Source: Bradymonadales bacterium (GTDB lineage: Bacteria; Myxococcota_A; Bradymonadia; JAFGEP01). From it: a stretch of 64,000 nt of DNA. The DNA lies in NCBI GenBank assembly GCA_016931535.1, contig JAFGEP010000097.1, positions 16,091-80,090 of the forward strand, in the 5' to 3' direction. Positions 18,658-27,391 of this stretch are shown here, piece by piece (within the stretch, counting starts at the first letter, position 1; every line of letters begins with the position of its first letter). The notes under the pieces are model-generated. The model saw only the letters and a list, made by a program, of their open reading frames with translations. It had not been told where the DNA came from and did no database searches. Position numbers and translations under genes: made by a program.

Positions 18658-20213
18658 AAGCGCGGGAAGGGCGGCCGCCCTTGATCGCCGTGCTCCAGCT
18701 CGGCCAGGCCAACCTCCCGCCAGTAGAGGATACAGGCTCCCTGACAGAATGAAAGGTGAGGGCAGCTCTTGCAGGTAAAGGGAACCATCTCTTTCTTGCG
18801 AAAGAACAGGGCCGCCTGGCTGTCCCAGATCTCCCGGAAGGGCCTGGCCAAAAGATTGCCCAGGCTCTCGTCGTGGCGAAAGCTGGAGCAGGGCAGCACC
18901 TCTCCGGCGGGGTTGACATGCAGCAGGCCGTCGGCGGCCGCACAGCCCTGGCTGGATAGCCCCTCGGCCACGGTGTTGAACAGGCAGACCGGCACCGGCG
19001 AGTACCAGATGAAGCGCACACCGGCTGCACAAGCCCGGTCTCTCACCCGCAGCAGGTGCCGGCCGATCTCGCGGTAGCTCACCTGCAGACCGGCTCTCTT
19101 ACTGGCCGCCATCCCGCTGGGGATGACCAGGTTCATGGTCAGTCGATCCAGCCCGCGGCCGGCGATCAGATCGACGATCTGCTCCAGCCCCCCCAGGTTG
19201 TGTCGGGTAATGGTGGTATTGGTGTGGACGCGAATGGAGCGACTTCGCAGCCGTTCGATCCCTTTCCAGAGGCGGTCGAAGGCGCCGGTTGTCCCTACCT
19301 GGAGGTCGTGCACGGCAGCGGTCGCGCCCTCCAGGCTGACCTGGGCCGAGTCCAGGCCGGCCGACGCCAGCTCGTCCACCAGCCGGTCGCCCAGCGCCTG
19401 ACCGTTGGTGATCAGGTTGACCTTCAGGCCCAGCGACCGGGCATGAGCAACCAGCTCGGGCAGGTCCGGCCGCAAGGTGGGCTCCCCGCCGGTGAAGGAG
19501 ACGCTGGGGCAGCGCGCATCGTTCCGGATCACCTCCAGGACACGACACATCTCGGGATACGACAGGGTCCGTCGCTCGTCCCAGCCGTCGGGCAGGCCGG
19601 ATTTCCGGCAGCCGGCGTAGCAAAACTTGCAGCTCGCATTGCAGCGATAGGTGAGCGCCACCTCCGACAGCACCGGATAGGTGCAGAAGTCGGCCGAGAA
19701 CGGCTCCTGCACCACCGCCTTGCGGCCCCAGCCCTCCCCCAGCGTCCCCCGCAGCAGGTCCAACAGGTCGCTGAAGAAGAAGTGGATCTCCCTGCGCCGG
19801 TGGGGGGAATCCCCTTCCCTTGCCAAAATCTGCCTGATGCTCTGGCCCTCGTGCACCATGGCGTGAAGGATGCGGATGGCGGTCCGGTTCATCTTGTGGG
19901 GGCGGTTCGGCACCAGGATCAGCAGCTCATCCTCGGGGCGGACCATGACATGAGGACGGATGTCGGCCACGAACTCGTCCACCCAGCCGAGGTCGATGGG
20001 GTGAGGCTGGTCTGGCCAGAGCTCGACCGGCGTGGGGTTGCTGGGGCTCGCTGCCGCGGGGGTCCGCTGCTGTCGGGAGCTCTCCGGGTTTCCGCTTTCC
20101 GGAGCTTCGCTTGTCGGAGCGCCGCTCTGCAGGTCTGCGATCTCAGGGGTGAAGGAGGGCTTTTGGCTACCGCCCAGGCCCCACCTGGCCATGAAGCGAG
20201 CGAGGAGGCTCAT
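18630..20213 (-). CDS. radical SAM/SPASM protein with PqqD-like N-terminal domain
   Basis: 527 residues. Residues about 73-165 form a PqqD-like winged-helix domain (MVRPEDELLILVPNRPHKMN, TAIRILHAMVHEGQSI), the type that recognises precursor peptides. The radical SAM core has cluster cysteines C191, C195 and C198 (YRCNASCKFCYAGCR) and TGGEP at 241-245. The C-terminal SPASM domain carries C424, C442, C481, C484, C490 and C494 for auxiliary iron-sulfur clusters. Together these are the parts of a peptide-modifying (RiPP-type) maturase. Its ATG overlaps the stop of the upstream membrane protein (ATGA at 20210-20213), and two genes upstream lies the protein with ten HSAC repeats, a natural substrate candidate. 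The substrate assignment is inference. Confidence 0.9.
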   Translation of the reverse strand: MSLLARFMARWGLGGSQKPSFTPEIADLQSGAPTSEAPESGNPESSRQQRTPAAASPSNPTPVELWPDQPHPIDLGWVDEFVADIRPHVMVRPEDELLILVPNRPHKMNRTAIRILHAMVHEGQSIRQILAREGDSPHRRREIHFFFSDLLDLLRGTLGEGWGRKAVVQEPFSADFCTYPVLSEVALTYRCNASCKFCYAGCRKSGLPDGWDERRTLSYPEMCRVLEVIRNDARCPSVSFTGGEPTLRPDLPELVAHARSLGLKVNLITNGQALGDRLVDELASAGLDSAQVSLEGATAAVHDLQVGTTGAFDRLWKGIERLRSRSIRVHTNTTITRHNLGGLEQIVDLIAGRGLDRLTMNLVIPSGMAASKRAGLQVSYREIGRHLLRVRDRACAAGVRFIWYSPVPVCLFNTVAEGLSSQGCAAADGLLHVNPAGEVLPCSSFRHDESLGNLLARPFREIWDSQAALFFRKKEMVPFTCKSCPHLSFCQGACILYWREVGLAELEHGDQGRPPFPRFYSTMPMLP

Positions 20214-21163
20214 TTCCCGTCTTGCAGGCACTGCTCGGCCAGGTTCACGGACTCGGCCACGATCTTCTCGACGGCGCCGTCGTCCGTATGCCAGCCCCCT
20301 TTTCGATCGGCGTGCTGGCGCACGACCAGAAACTCGACGCCGGCGTCCTTGCCCGGCTCGTATACCAGCTTGGGTTTCCTCCGGACCACCGTCGGAAGCC
20401 GCCCTTTCTCCTTGACCAGGACCACACAGTAGAGGTACGGGAAATCCACCCCCCTGACGTTGTTCAAGGCAACCTGGACCTGGATCCCCAAGAACAGCCC
20501 TTCCCCGCTCTCCTTGGGCCGCAGCATCATGCGGGCATCGACCGGGTACTTCCCTTTCTTCCCTTCCCTCAGCGCCAACAGGGGGATGCACTCGTAGCGG
20601 TCGCCGGCCAGCTCTTCGGCCACCTTGCGGGCCGTCGCCAGGGCCAGCCCCTTCTTCCTCAGCTCGCTGGGATGCCAGATGGAGCGCATGCCGTTGAGCC
20701 AGAGAGGAACAAACAAGAACACCGCCAGGATGACGAAGCGCAAGGCGAAGGCCGAGCCCCACACCATTCGCGTCAGCTGGGAGGCGATGACCACCAGGAT
20801 GGCGCCCACGACAAAGGTAAAGCAGCCGAAGCGGCTGCTGATGTCGTAGGGGCTCAGGTCCCAGGAGGCTCCCGCTTGCTCCAGTTGGTTTACCCGGCCG
20901 TACCAGTCGTCCTCGACGGGAGCCCAGACCTGCTCATGGGCAGGGGTGGCTCCACCGGGTGCGAGCCGCTGCTTCGTAACCCACAGCGGGATGTGTCCCG
21001 CCACGACCACCAGGAGCCCCAGGTAGGACAGCGGGGTATAGAGCCAGATCGTACCGCCGAGGAGGAAAAGGACCGCCGCCACGAGGTAGCGCCACCCGAA
21101 CCCCAGGGAACCGACGCTGAAATGAAGCGATGCTCGCTCTGCTGCTGTCGGGATGAGTGCCAT
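20210..21163 (-). CDS. hypothetical four-helix membrane protein
   Basis: 317 residues. Hydrophobic segments occur at about residues 22-40 and 45-62 and again around 108-128 and 137-155, followed by a soluble C-terminal half (CIPLLALREGKKGKYPVDAR, LGIQVQVALNNVRGVDFPYL) with alternating strands. I do not recognise the family. The ATG at 21161-21163 overlaps the stop of the HSAC-repeat gene by one base (TGATG), and its own stop overlaps the radical SAM start, so the three genes are translationally coupled and should work together. Longer frames upstream run antisense through the repeats and are artefacts. Confidence 0.82.
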   Translation of the reverse strand: MALIPTAAERASLHFSVGSLGFGWRYLVAAVLFLLGGTIWLYTPLSYLGLLVVVAGHIPLWVTKQRLAPGGATPAHEQVWAPVEDDWYGRVNQLEQAGASWDLSPYDISSRFGCFTFVVGAILVVIASQLTRMVWGSAFALRFVILAVFLFVPLWLNGMRSIWHPSELRKKGLALATARKVAEELAGDRYECIPLLALREGKKGKYPVDARMMLRPKESGEGLFLGIQVQVALNNVRGVDFPYLYCVVLVKEKGRLPTVVRRKPKLVYEPGKDAGVEFLVVRQHADRKGGWHTDDGAVEKIVAESVNLAEQCLQDGK

Positions 21164-23148
21164 CAGTGAGCTCCTCCGGAAACGCAGGCCGAGTGGCAAG
21201 CCGAGTGACAGGCCGAGTGGCAGGCGGAGTGGCAGGCCGAGTGGCAGGCCGAGTGGCAAGCCGAGTGACAGGCGGAATGGCAAGCCGAGTGGCAGGCCGA
21301 GTGCTCGTAGATGGCGGTCAGGTCGGTCTCCTTGAAGGCCATGAAGGAGGCCTTGACCGGCTCCGACCCCAGCGCGTTCAGATCCCCGGCGAAGCTGAGG
21401 CTGGCTCCGCCGCCTCCGAACCGGCCTCCTTCCCCCGTCCAGGAATCGGCCTGAGCCAGGTCTGCTGCCGCCCCCCCCCCACCGGAGGCCGAGGGGGTTT
21501 GGGAGCTCCAGATCGCCGATCCCTGGCTGTGGTGGGTGACCACCCACCATGGATAGTAGCGCTGCGGGAAAGCGGCCCATGGCCGATGTGCGGATGTCTC
21601 GTCCGCGGGGAGCTGTAGGGGGGGCTCCAGATCACCCACATCGGGCACCAGCTCGGCAAATCGAGCCCGATAGTGAGCCCGGGTCGCCTCCAGGTCCGCA
21701 TCCCAGGCCTTGCGCTGAATGGTGCCGGTGATCAGCTCCCCCAGGGTCTGAGCCAGGTCTGCGGGCAACGGTCCAGGCTCGGTCGGCAGCTGCTTGTAGA
21801 CGAAAGCCAGGTAGGGCTCCTCCTCGGGGGGCTCCTCCCCTTTCCTGGCCAGCCGGAGGCTTGCGCCCTCCCCCTGGCGCACCAGCATACCGGCGGCCTG
21901 AAGGGCATCGAGCACCATCGCCAGGACCACCCGGAAGGGCAGCCCCAAAAGAACCAGCGCCTCGATCTCGGTCAGCTCAGCCACCTTGCCCTCTACCCGA
22001 AAGCTGGAGATGCGGATCCGCGGAGGCTCCCAGTCATCGCGCTCCCAGAGGACATCGGGCGCGGTGGCATAGGCCCGAGCCAGCCCCCGGTGCTTCTTCA
22101 ACATCACCAGCAGGAAAAGAAGCACGGCCGCCAGGAGGATCAGGAAGGTCGACAGGACGAACCCGACACTCTGCTGGCGTTCCGCGTCGCGATCCCGCTC
22201 GCCGACGCCGATCTCCACCCGCTCCGCCGATCCGGTGTCCCCGAGCGGCCGCTCCACCATCTGTTGAGCCGCTTCGGTGCGGATGGGCGGCAACCGGTCG
22301 AAGTACCTTTCCGGCAGGTAAAGCTGGATGCGATGGTCGCCCCGGGTCGACACGTGTTCCTGGTGCGTCCGCATCTGCAGGACGGAGCCGGTACCCGAGG
22401 CGACCCCTTCGTAGAGGATCCGATAGCGCTGGTTGACCCATGGCTCGGTCCGCAGACCGAGGGTGGTGGCACCCTGGAGGCCCAGGTCGCCGGCCGATGA
22501 GGGTACCGAGAGAAAGCGCAGGGTGACCGTCTGGTGCTCCAGCGGTTCATCCCACTGTACCGGGGCCCAGTTGAGCGTTACCAGGCGTTCGCCCTCGGGG
22601 CTGACGGTGCTTCCCATCCGACCGGCTGGGACCAGGTTGGCCTGGTATCGAAAGAAATAGGTGGCCTCACCGGGTCCCCAGGAGGCGCCGTTGGCCAGGA
22701 CGATGTCGAACTTTCCGGGGCGGACTCGGCTGATGGAGAGGGGGACATTTCGTCCCCCGGGCAGCTCGGCAACGGACTGCTGCTCGAGAAACCGGGGGGT
22801 CTCGGCCGCACCCTCGAAGTAGAAGCCGTGCATGTTCGAGGAATCGGTCCGCCACCGGCAGGTATAGCTCACCTCGGCGCTGCCATCGGCCGCGATGGCC
22901 AGATCCACCTCGACCCAACGCAGATCGGTGCCGGCCGTGGCATTCTGATCGACAACCAGAAGCGACAGGCAGGCCAGCAGCAAGGGGAGCAACACTTCGA
23001 TCTTGGCTTTGGCGGGATGTCTCGCCGCCGCTCGCGATTCCCGCTGCGAGAGGGCGGGTGTCCTGTCCGGATCGGTCGGGCGACCCGGCGGGGCCGAGAG
23101 GGGCGTGGAGCCCGTGCGGATGGGATGAAGAACACCTCGACCTTTCAT
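21163..23148 (-). CDS. DUF2207 membrane protein ending in ten HSAC repeats
   Basis: 661 residues. A signal segment (LLPLLLACLSLLVV) precedes a DUF2207-type extracellular region, with ADGSAEVSYTCRWRTDSS at its start. A membrane helix follows (FVLSTFLILLAAVLLFLLVM), then a cytoplasmic winged-helix-like region of the DUF2207 family (LTEIEALVLLGLPFRVV). The C-terminus is Gly/Ala/Ser-rich and ends with exactly ten tandem HSAC tetrapeptides (residues 616-655) before VSGGAH. A cysteine- and histidine-rich tail of this kind suggests metal binding or post-translational modification. The start is supported by AGGAAAGG just upstream. It is coupled to two downstream genes, the last a radical SAM/SPASM enzyme. 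Confidence 0.88.
   Translation of the reverse strand: MKGRGVLHPIRTGSTPLSAPPGRPTDPDRTPALSQRESRAAARHPAKAKIEVLLPLLLACLSLLVVDQNATAGTDLRWVEVDLAIAADGSAEVSYTCRWRTDSSNMHGFYFEGAAETPRFLEQQSVAELPGGRNVPLSISRVRPGKFDIVLANGASWGPGEATYFFRYQANLVPAGRMGSTVSPEGERLVTLNWAPVQWDEPLEHQTVTLRFLSVPSSAGDLGLQGATTLGLRTEPWVNQRYRILYEGVASGTGSVLQMRTHQEHVSTRGDHRIQLYLPERYFDRLPPIRTEAAQQMVERPLGDTGSAERVEIGVGERDRDAERQQSVGFVLSTFLILLAAVLLFLLVMLKKHRGLARAYATAPDVLWERDDWEPPRIRISSFRVEGKVAELTEIEALVLLGLPFRVVLAMVLDALQAAGMLVRQGEGASLRLARKGEEPPEEEPYLAFVYKQLPTEPGPLPADLAQTLGELITGTIQRKAWDADLEATRAHYRARFAELVPDVGDLEPPLQLPADETSAHRPWAAFPQRYYPWWVVTHHSQGSAIWSSQTPSASGGGGAAADLAQADSWTGEGGRFGGGGASLSFAGDLNALGSEPVKASFMAFKETDLTAIYEHSACHSACHSACHSACHSACHSACHSACHSACHSACHSACVSGGAH
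21184..21303 (-). repeat. ten tandem 12-bp units encoding HSAC
   Basis: Ten in-phase 12-base units lie in the 3' end of the DUF2207 gene. The coding strand reads CACTCGGCCTGC, with third-position variants (TTGC, TGTC, TCCGCC, CATTCC). All differences between units are silent, so the tetrapeptide is kept under selection while the DNA drifts. Confidence 0.95.
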
Positions 23149-23169
23149 GCGCCTTTCCTGGTTTGACTC

Positions 23170-23823
23170 CTACCGCCAGTCGAGCCGGGGCCACCTTTTT
23201 TTGGCGGCCAAACGTCGCAGCCTGATATCGGGGTTGACGGTATGAGGGTGTCTCACCCGCTCGAGCATGGGCAGATCGGTGATGCTATCGGTGTAGAAAT
23301 AGCTGTCATCGAGGTCGACCTGCATTTCGCGGGCGAACTGCTCGGCCAGGACCACCTTGCCTCGGCCAAAAGAGATGGGGCCACTCAACCGACCCGTAAA
23401 CAGACCGTTCACGACCTCGTAGCGGGTGCAGAGCACCGCATCCAGCCGGAACAGCTCGGCGGCCAGCTCCGACTCGTAGAGCGAGGAAGAGGTCAAGAGG
23501 ACGACCAGGCGGTTCTCCTTGCGATGGCCGTCGAGCACCGGCCAACAGCCGGGAGCGACGTGCCCCGCCACCTCCTGGTGGAACCAATCGCTGGTCCATC
23601 GTCTCACATTCTCCTCGCGTTCTCCCTTGATGGTCTGGAGCGCCTTGAGCATTCCCCGCTCGATATCGACCAGGCCGAATCGGTAGCCCAGCAGGTAGAG
23701 GGCGGCCTGGAGCATGGTCCAGCGGCCGATGCGGCCGGCGCGGCGTTCTCGATCCATCCAGAGGGCGGCGCTGTTGACGGTCAACAGGGTCCCGTCGAGG
23801 TCGAAAAAGGCGGCTGTCTTCAC
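23170..23823 (-). CDS. HAD superfamily IB phosphatase (SerB-like)
   Basis: 217 residues of the haloacid dehalogenase subfamily IB. Motif I is FFDLDGTLL at residues 6-14 with nucleophile and acid aspartates, motif II is LLTSSS near residue 110, motif III is the lysine in FGRGKV, and motif IV is YTDSITDLPMLE. The helical cap between motifs I and II matches phosphoserine-phosphatase-like enzymes. The likely reaction is hydrolysis of a small phosphomonoester in the cytoplasm; the substrate is not known. It sits 21 bases upstream of the HSAC-repeat gene on the same strand, so it may be the first gene of that operon. Confidence 0.9.
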   Translation of the reverse strand: MKTAAFFDLDGTLLTVNSAALWMDRERRAGRIGRWTMLQAALYLLGYRFGLVDIERGMLKALQTIKGEREENVRRWTSDWFHQEVAGHVAPGCWPVLDGHRKENRLVVLLTSSSLYESELAAELFRLDAVLCTRYEVVNGLFTGRLSGPISFGRGKVVLAEQFAREMQVDLDDSYFYTDSITDLPMLERVRHPHTVNPDIRLRRLAAKKRWPRLDWR

Positions 23824-24014
23824 GTCAACTGCTCTGCCAAGAAGGGAGCGCTCCCAAGTGGGCTCAAGTCAGCGGTAGGGCGATGATAGCCGAGGGGTGG
23901 TGGGGGTACAAGCTGTCTCGGCACCATGGAACGAGCCGAGCGGTTGTTCCTGGTGGTCTGAGCTCGAGAGCCGATCGGCCAACCTGTGCACGCGAAGGGA
24001 ACACGCCGAACTCT

Positions 24015-24043
24015 TTGCATCTGCACCGCTGACGGTGTACTTT
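24015..24043 (+). promoter_or_regulatory. candidate sigma-70 promoter of the partner-switching operon
   Basis: TTGCAT at 24015-24020 and TACTTT at 24038-24043 are separated by 17 bases, 48 bases before the ATG at 24091. Moderate match to consensus. Confidence 0.45.
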
Positions 24044-24090
24044 CGAGAGGCCAACATTCGTCGTGACAATGACCAGCCCTGGCGTGGGTC

Positions 24091-24939
24091 ATGGACAAGA
24101 GCAAGTTCAAAGCCAAGATCCGTACGAGTGAGAACTATAGCTTCGTGCGTCTCAAGGGCGTCCTGGACGAAGACAACGACCTGGCGGGGTTGCTGCCCCG
24201 CTTGACCGGCAGCGTGCTCATCGTGGATGCCGGCGAGGTGACCCGGATCAGCTCCTGCGGAGTGCGAGACTGGGTTGGCTGGCGGCAGGAGCTGGAACGG
24301 CGCGGCATCAAGCTGGTCCTGATCCGCTGCTCTCCCTCCTTTGTGACCCAGATCAACCTGGTGACCAACTTCGTGGGGAACGCGACGGTCTACAGCTTTC
24401 AGATCCCTTACTATTGCCCCACCTGCGATCGCGAGAAGCAGAAGTTGGTGGAGACCGCCAGCTTGACCGAGCAGCTCCCGGTGCGCGCTCCCTCCTTCCG
24501 GTGCACCGATTGCGGCGGCGCCCTGGAGTTCGACGACATCGAGGAATCCTACTTCGCCTTCATCAACAGCGCCGAGGCCGCCCAGCCCGATCTCCGGGTG
24601 CGTCTGCTGGTGGAGGAGGTGGCTCCCGATGTGGAAGCCAAGATCCGGGCGCTGAACGAGACGGGCAGCGTCTCTCTTTCCGGTCCCCTGCAATCGGTCA
24701 CCAGTCGAACCCCCGACAGCGCACCGCATTTCGGCCCGCTGCCCCCCAACTACCTGGACATCGAGGAGGAGATCACCGGGCAGTTCGCCGCCGTGCCCAA
24801 CACCACGGCAGAACCGGCGGATCTGGTCGAGACCGATACGGAGCCGGAATCGCAGAGCCCGGCCTTGATGATCGCCTTCGTCATCTCTGCCGTGGTGGTC
24901 ATCGGCTTGCTCATCTACTTTGCCATCACCGGGATCTGA
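24091..24939 (+). CDS. STAS-domain protein with zinc ribbon and C-terminal anchor
   Basis: 282 residues. The first 100 form a STAS-like domain of the anti-sigma-factor-antagonist type (VRLKGVLDEDNDLAGLLPRL, LIVDAGEVTRISSCGVRDW), where the SSCG segment aligns with the phosphorylatable serine. A zinc ribbon follows, with CPTC near residue 110 and CTDC near 137. An acidic linker leads to a C-terminal membrane helix (about residues 258-279), which would tether the protein to the inner membrane with the STAS domain inside. Downstream genes encode a PAS protein, a SpoIIE phosphatase and an RsbW-like ATPase, the classic partners in a phosphorylation-driven partner switch. Confidence 0.85.
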   Translation: MDKSKFKAKIRTSENYSFVRLKGVLDEDNDLAGLLPRLTGSVLIVDAGEVTRISSCGVRDWVGWRQELERRGIKLVLIRCSPSFVTQINLVTNFVGNATVYSFQIPYYCPTCDREKQKLVETASLTEQLPVRAPSFRCTDCGGALEFDDIEESYFAFINSAEAAQPDLRVRLLVEEVAPDVEAKIRALNETGSVSLSGPLQSVTSRTPDSAPHFGPLPPNYLDIEEEITGQFAAVPNTTAEPADLVETDTEPESQSPALMIAFVISAVVVIGLLIYFAITGI

Positions 24940-25001
24940 AGGCATGAACTCAGGGTATCGGCAATCTCCGTCAGCGGTGCAGGTCAGGGAGGAGTAGCGC
25001 G

Positions 25002-25541
25002 ATGATCTCGGAACGCACCCTGGAAACCGTCAAGACCCTGGTTGGCGCCTTGTTGGACGCCTATGTGCTGGTCGATCCCAAGCAGAAGATCCTGGAGTTC
25101 AACCAGCTCTTCTATGGATTGTTCCCGCGGAGCTTGGCCCGAAACCTCAAGAAAAAGCCGCTCGACAAGCTGTTGGAGTTCCAACTCGGCAAGGAACCGG
25201 TCGACCTGGTGGCACAATGTGTCACCAAGGGAAAGCCGGTGCGCTACGAGGAGATCGTCGGCCTTATCGGATCGGAAACCAGCTGCAAGTTCGTCGCCTC
25301 CGCCGTCCCCCTGTTCGATGACAAGCAGGAGGTGGCCGGGGTCTTTATCTGCCTGCGCGACATCACCGACGAGGCCGCCACACTGGCCAAGTATCGCCAG
25401 ACACTGGAGCAGGATGCCAGGGAACAGGACCTCCTCCAGAAACGGATCGAGGAGGCCACCACGGAGACGACCCAGCTGAAAGATCGGCTCAACCGCACGG
25501 AAAAAGAGCTGCTGGATTACAAGAAAGGTCTGCTGATCTGA
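25002..25541 (+). CDS. PAS-domain protein with C-terminal coiled coil
   Basis: 179 residues. Residues about 8-125 fit a PAS domain (YVLVDPKQKILEFNQLFYGLF and the terminal strand AGVFICLRDITDE). Residues 128-175 form a charged coiled coil (LEQDAREQDLLQKRIEEATT). No catalytic output domain is present, so it is probably a sensor or scaffold that docks to the following phosphatase. A strong ribosome site (GGGAGGAG) precedes the ATG. It lies 62 bases after the STAS gene and 31 bases before the phosphatase gene. Confidence 0.85.
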   Translation: MISERTLETVKTLVGALLDAYVLVDPKQKILEFNQLFYGLFPRSLARNLKKKPLDKLLEFQLGKEPVDLVAQCVTKGKPVRYEEIVGLIGSETSCKFVASAVPLFDDKQEVAGVFICLRDITDEAATLAKYRQTLEQDAREQDLLQKRIEEATTETTQLKDRLNRTEKELLDYKKGLLI

Positions 25542-25572
25542 GATCGGCCAGAGAGAGGCCACCGAATACCCC

Positions 25573-27195
25573 ATGAGACTGAGCATCCGCGCCAAGATGA
25601 TCACCACGTCGGCCCTGCTGGTGGCCTTTGTGGTCGTGGTCTTCGCCTTCATCAGCGATCACATGGCCCGACGAGATCTGGCCGAAGACTCCACCAGCTT
25701 GAGCGAACGCCGGCAACAGGCCAGCCGCCAGCTGGGCCTCCTGCTGAGCCACATCGTGGCCCGTGGTTCGCTCCCGCTGGTAGCCGACTACCAGATCCCC
25801 AACCTCAACAACCTGGTGACCAACCTGGTCGCAGAATCGGACCGCAGCGAGGTGGAGATCATCCGGGCAGCCATCCTCGACAGCCGAAACCATGTGCTGG
25901 TGTGGGCTCCAGGGGAGGAGCAGCCGGTCTTCGAACCGGGTCGGTTCGGACTGGACTCCTTCGACCAGGTCACCCAGCCCAGGGTGTTCGGGGAGCAACC
26001 CGCCGGAACGGAGCCCAGTGGTTTCATCGTCATCGCCCCCATCCATTCCGATGACCTCGTGCTAGGCCATACCGTGATCGAGTTCGGTGCCGGGCCGGTG
26101 CTGTCCGAGCTGGATGAGATCCAGGCCAGCACCGCGCAACGCATCGCCCAACGACAGCGCAACACCTGGATTCTCGGTGGGCTGGCCGTGCTTTTGGGCA
26201 TCTTCATCGCCATCCTGCAAAGCCTGGGCATCACCAACCCGATCCACCGCCTGGCCGGCTCGGCAGAGAAGATCGCCGCCGGAGACCTGGAAGTTCGGGT
26301 TCCGTTCCGCGGCAAGGACGAGATCGGCCGGCTGGGTGAGAGCTTCAACCACATGGCCGATCGCCTCAAATCGCTGCTGTCGGAGACGGCCGAGAAAGCC
26401 ACCATGCAGAAAGAGCTCGAGGTGGCGCGGATCATCCAGGAGACCCTGCTACCCCCTTCGGGCCTGATCAAGCGAGATCCCCTGCACATCTACGGGTACT
26501 TCCGTTCTGCCAGCGTGTGCGGCGGAGATTTCTGGAACGTGATGGACCTGGCCGATGGGCGGACACTGGTCGTGGTGGGAGACGTCAGCGGCCATGGAAT
26601 CCCCAGCGCCATGATCGCCGCCGCGGCCAAATCCAGCCTGGACACCATCCGCAACATCAGCGGCAAGAATCTCTCCTTGACCTTCCTTCTGGAGGAGATG
26701 AACCGGACCATCTTCGCCTCCGCCAAGCGCAAGTTCGTCATGAGCTTTTTTGCCCTGGCCTTCGACCGGCCCAAGAACGAGCTCTACTACGCCAATGCGG
26801 GGCACAACTTTCCCCTTCTGGTGCGCCGCAAGGAGGGAGAGCCGGACATCCGGGGGCTGGTTGCCCGCGGCAATCGCCTCGGTGACGTGGAAAACAGCCG
26901 CTACATGGAACAGCGACTGGCCCTCCAACCCGGCGACCTGATCGCCCTGTTCACCGATGGAGTGATCGAGTACCGCAACCGCGAGGGCGAGGAGTACGGC
27001 GAACGGCGCTTTCGCCAGGCACTTAGCACCAATAGCGAAAAGGACGCTCCCGATATCGGCACCGCCGTGCTGCGCGATCTCTCCCAGTTCGCAGCCCAGG
27101 CTCCTCAGGGTGACGATGTAACCCTGATCGTCATCAAGGTGGGGCAACCGTTCAAAGGCCAGGCCGCCACCCCCACCAGCTCCCCGGCCGTTTGA
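25573..27195 (+). CDS. membrane HAMP-SpoIIE (PP2C-type) phosphatase, RsbU-like
   Basis: 540 residues. Two membrane helices (about residues 9-29 and 195-213) enclose a periplasmic sensor region. A HAMP domain (ITNPIHRLAGSAEKIAAGDL through FNHMADRLKSLL) and a short coiled coil follow. The C-terminal SpoIIE/PPM phosphatase domain has VCGGDFWNVM, VGDVSGHGIPSAMIAA, YANAGHNFPLL and LFTDGVIEYRN, so the metal-binding aspartates are all present. It should dephosphorylate a STAS-domain protein, probably the one two genes upstream, in answer to a periplasmic or membrane signal. Confidence 0.94.
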   Translation: MRLSIRAKMITTSALLVAFVVVVFAFISDHMARRDLAEDSTSLSERRQQASRQLGLLLSHIVARGSLPLVADYQIPNLNNLVTNLVAESDRSEVEIIRAAILDSRNHVLVWAPGEEQPVFEPGRFGLDSFDQVTQPRVFGEQPAGTEPSGFIVIAPIHSDDLVLGHTVIEFGAGPVLSELDEIQASTAQRIAQRQRNTWILGGLAVLLGIFIAILQSLGITNPIHRLAGSAEKIAAGDLEVRVPFRGKDEIGRLGESFNHMADRLKSLLSETAEKATMQKELEVARIIQETLLPPSGLIKRDPLHIYGYFRSASVCGGDFWNVMDLADGRTLVVVGDVSGHGIPSAMIAAAAKSSLDTIRNISGKNLSLTFLLEEMNRTIFASAKRKFVMSFFALAFDRPKNELYYANAGHNFPLLVRRKEGEPDIRGLVARGNRLGDVENSRYMEQRLALQPGDLIALFTDGVIEYRNREGEEYGERRFRQALSTNSEKDAPDIGTAVLRDLSQFAAQAPQGDDVTLIVIKVGQPFKGQAATPTSSPAV

Positions 27196-27391
27196 GTCCG
27201 AAGTCCTCTGACAACCGTCCATGACCACCACCTGCGGTCGGCTGCCACAGTCCGTTGCCCCTCACTCTGTTCGCGTCCTGGCGCCCTTGGCTCGACCGGG
27301 GTCCAGGCGATCGATCCCGTTGGCCACCGCACGCTGTCCGCTTGACTCCGCGCTTGACTTGCTCGACCATGAGACAAAAGAGCACCCACCG

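Noticed and set aside
20210..21580. Longer frame of the membrane protein gene through the HSAC repeats
   Set aside because: It would read the repeats in another frame, giving a low-complexity leader. The ATG at 21163 with coupling to the upstream stop is better.
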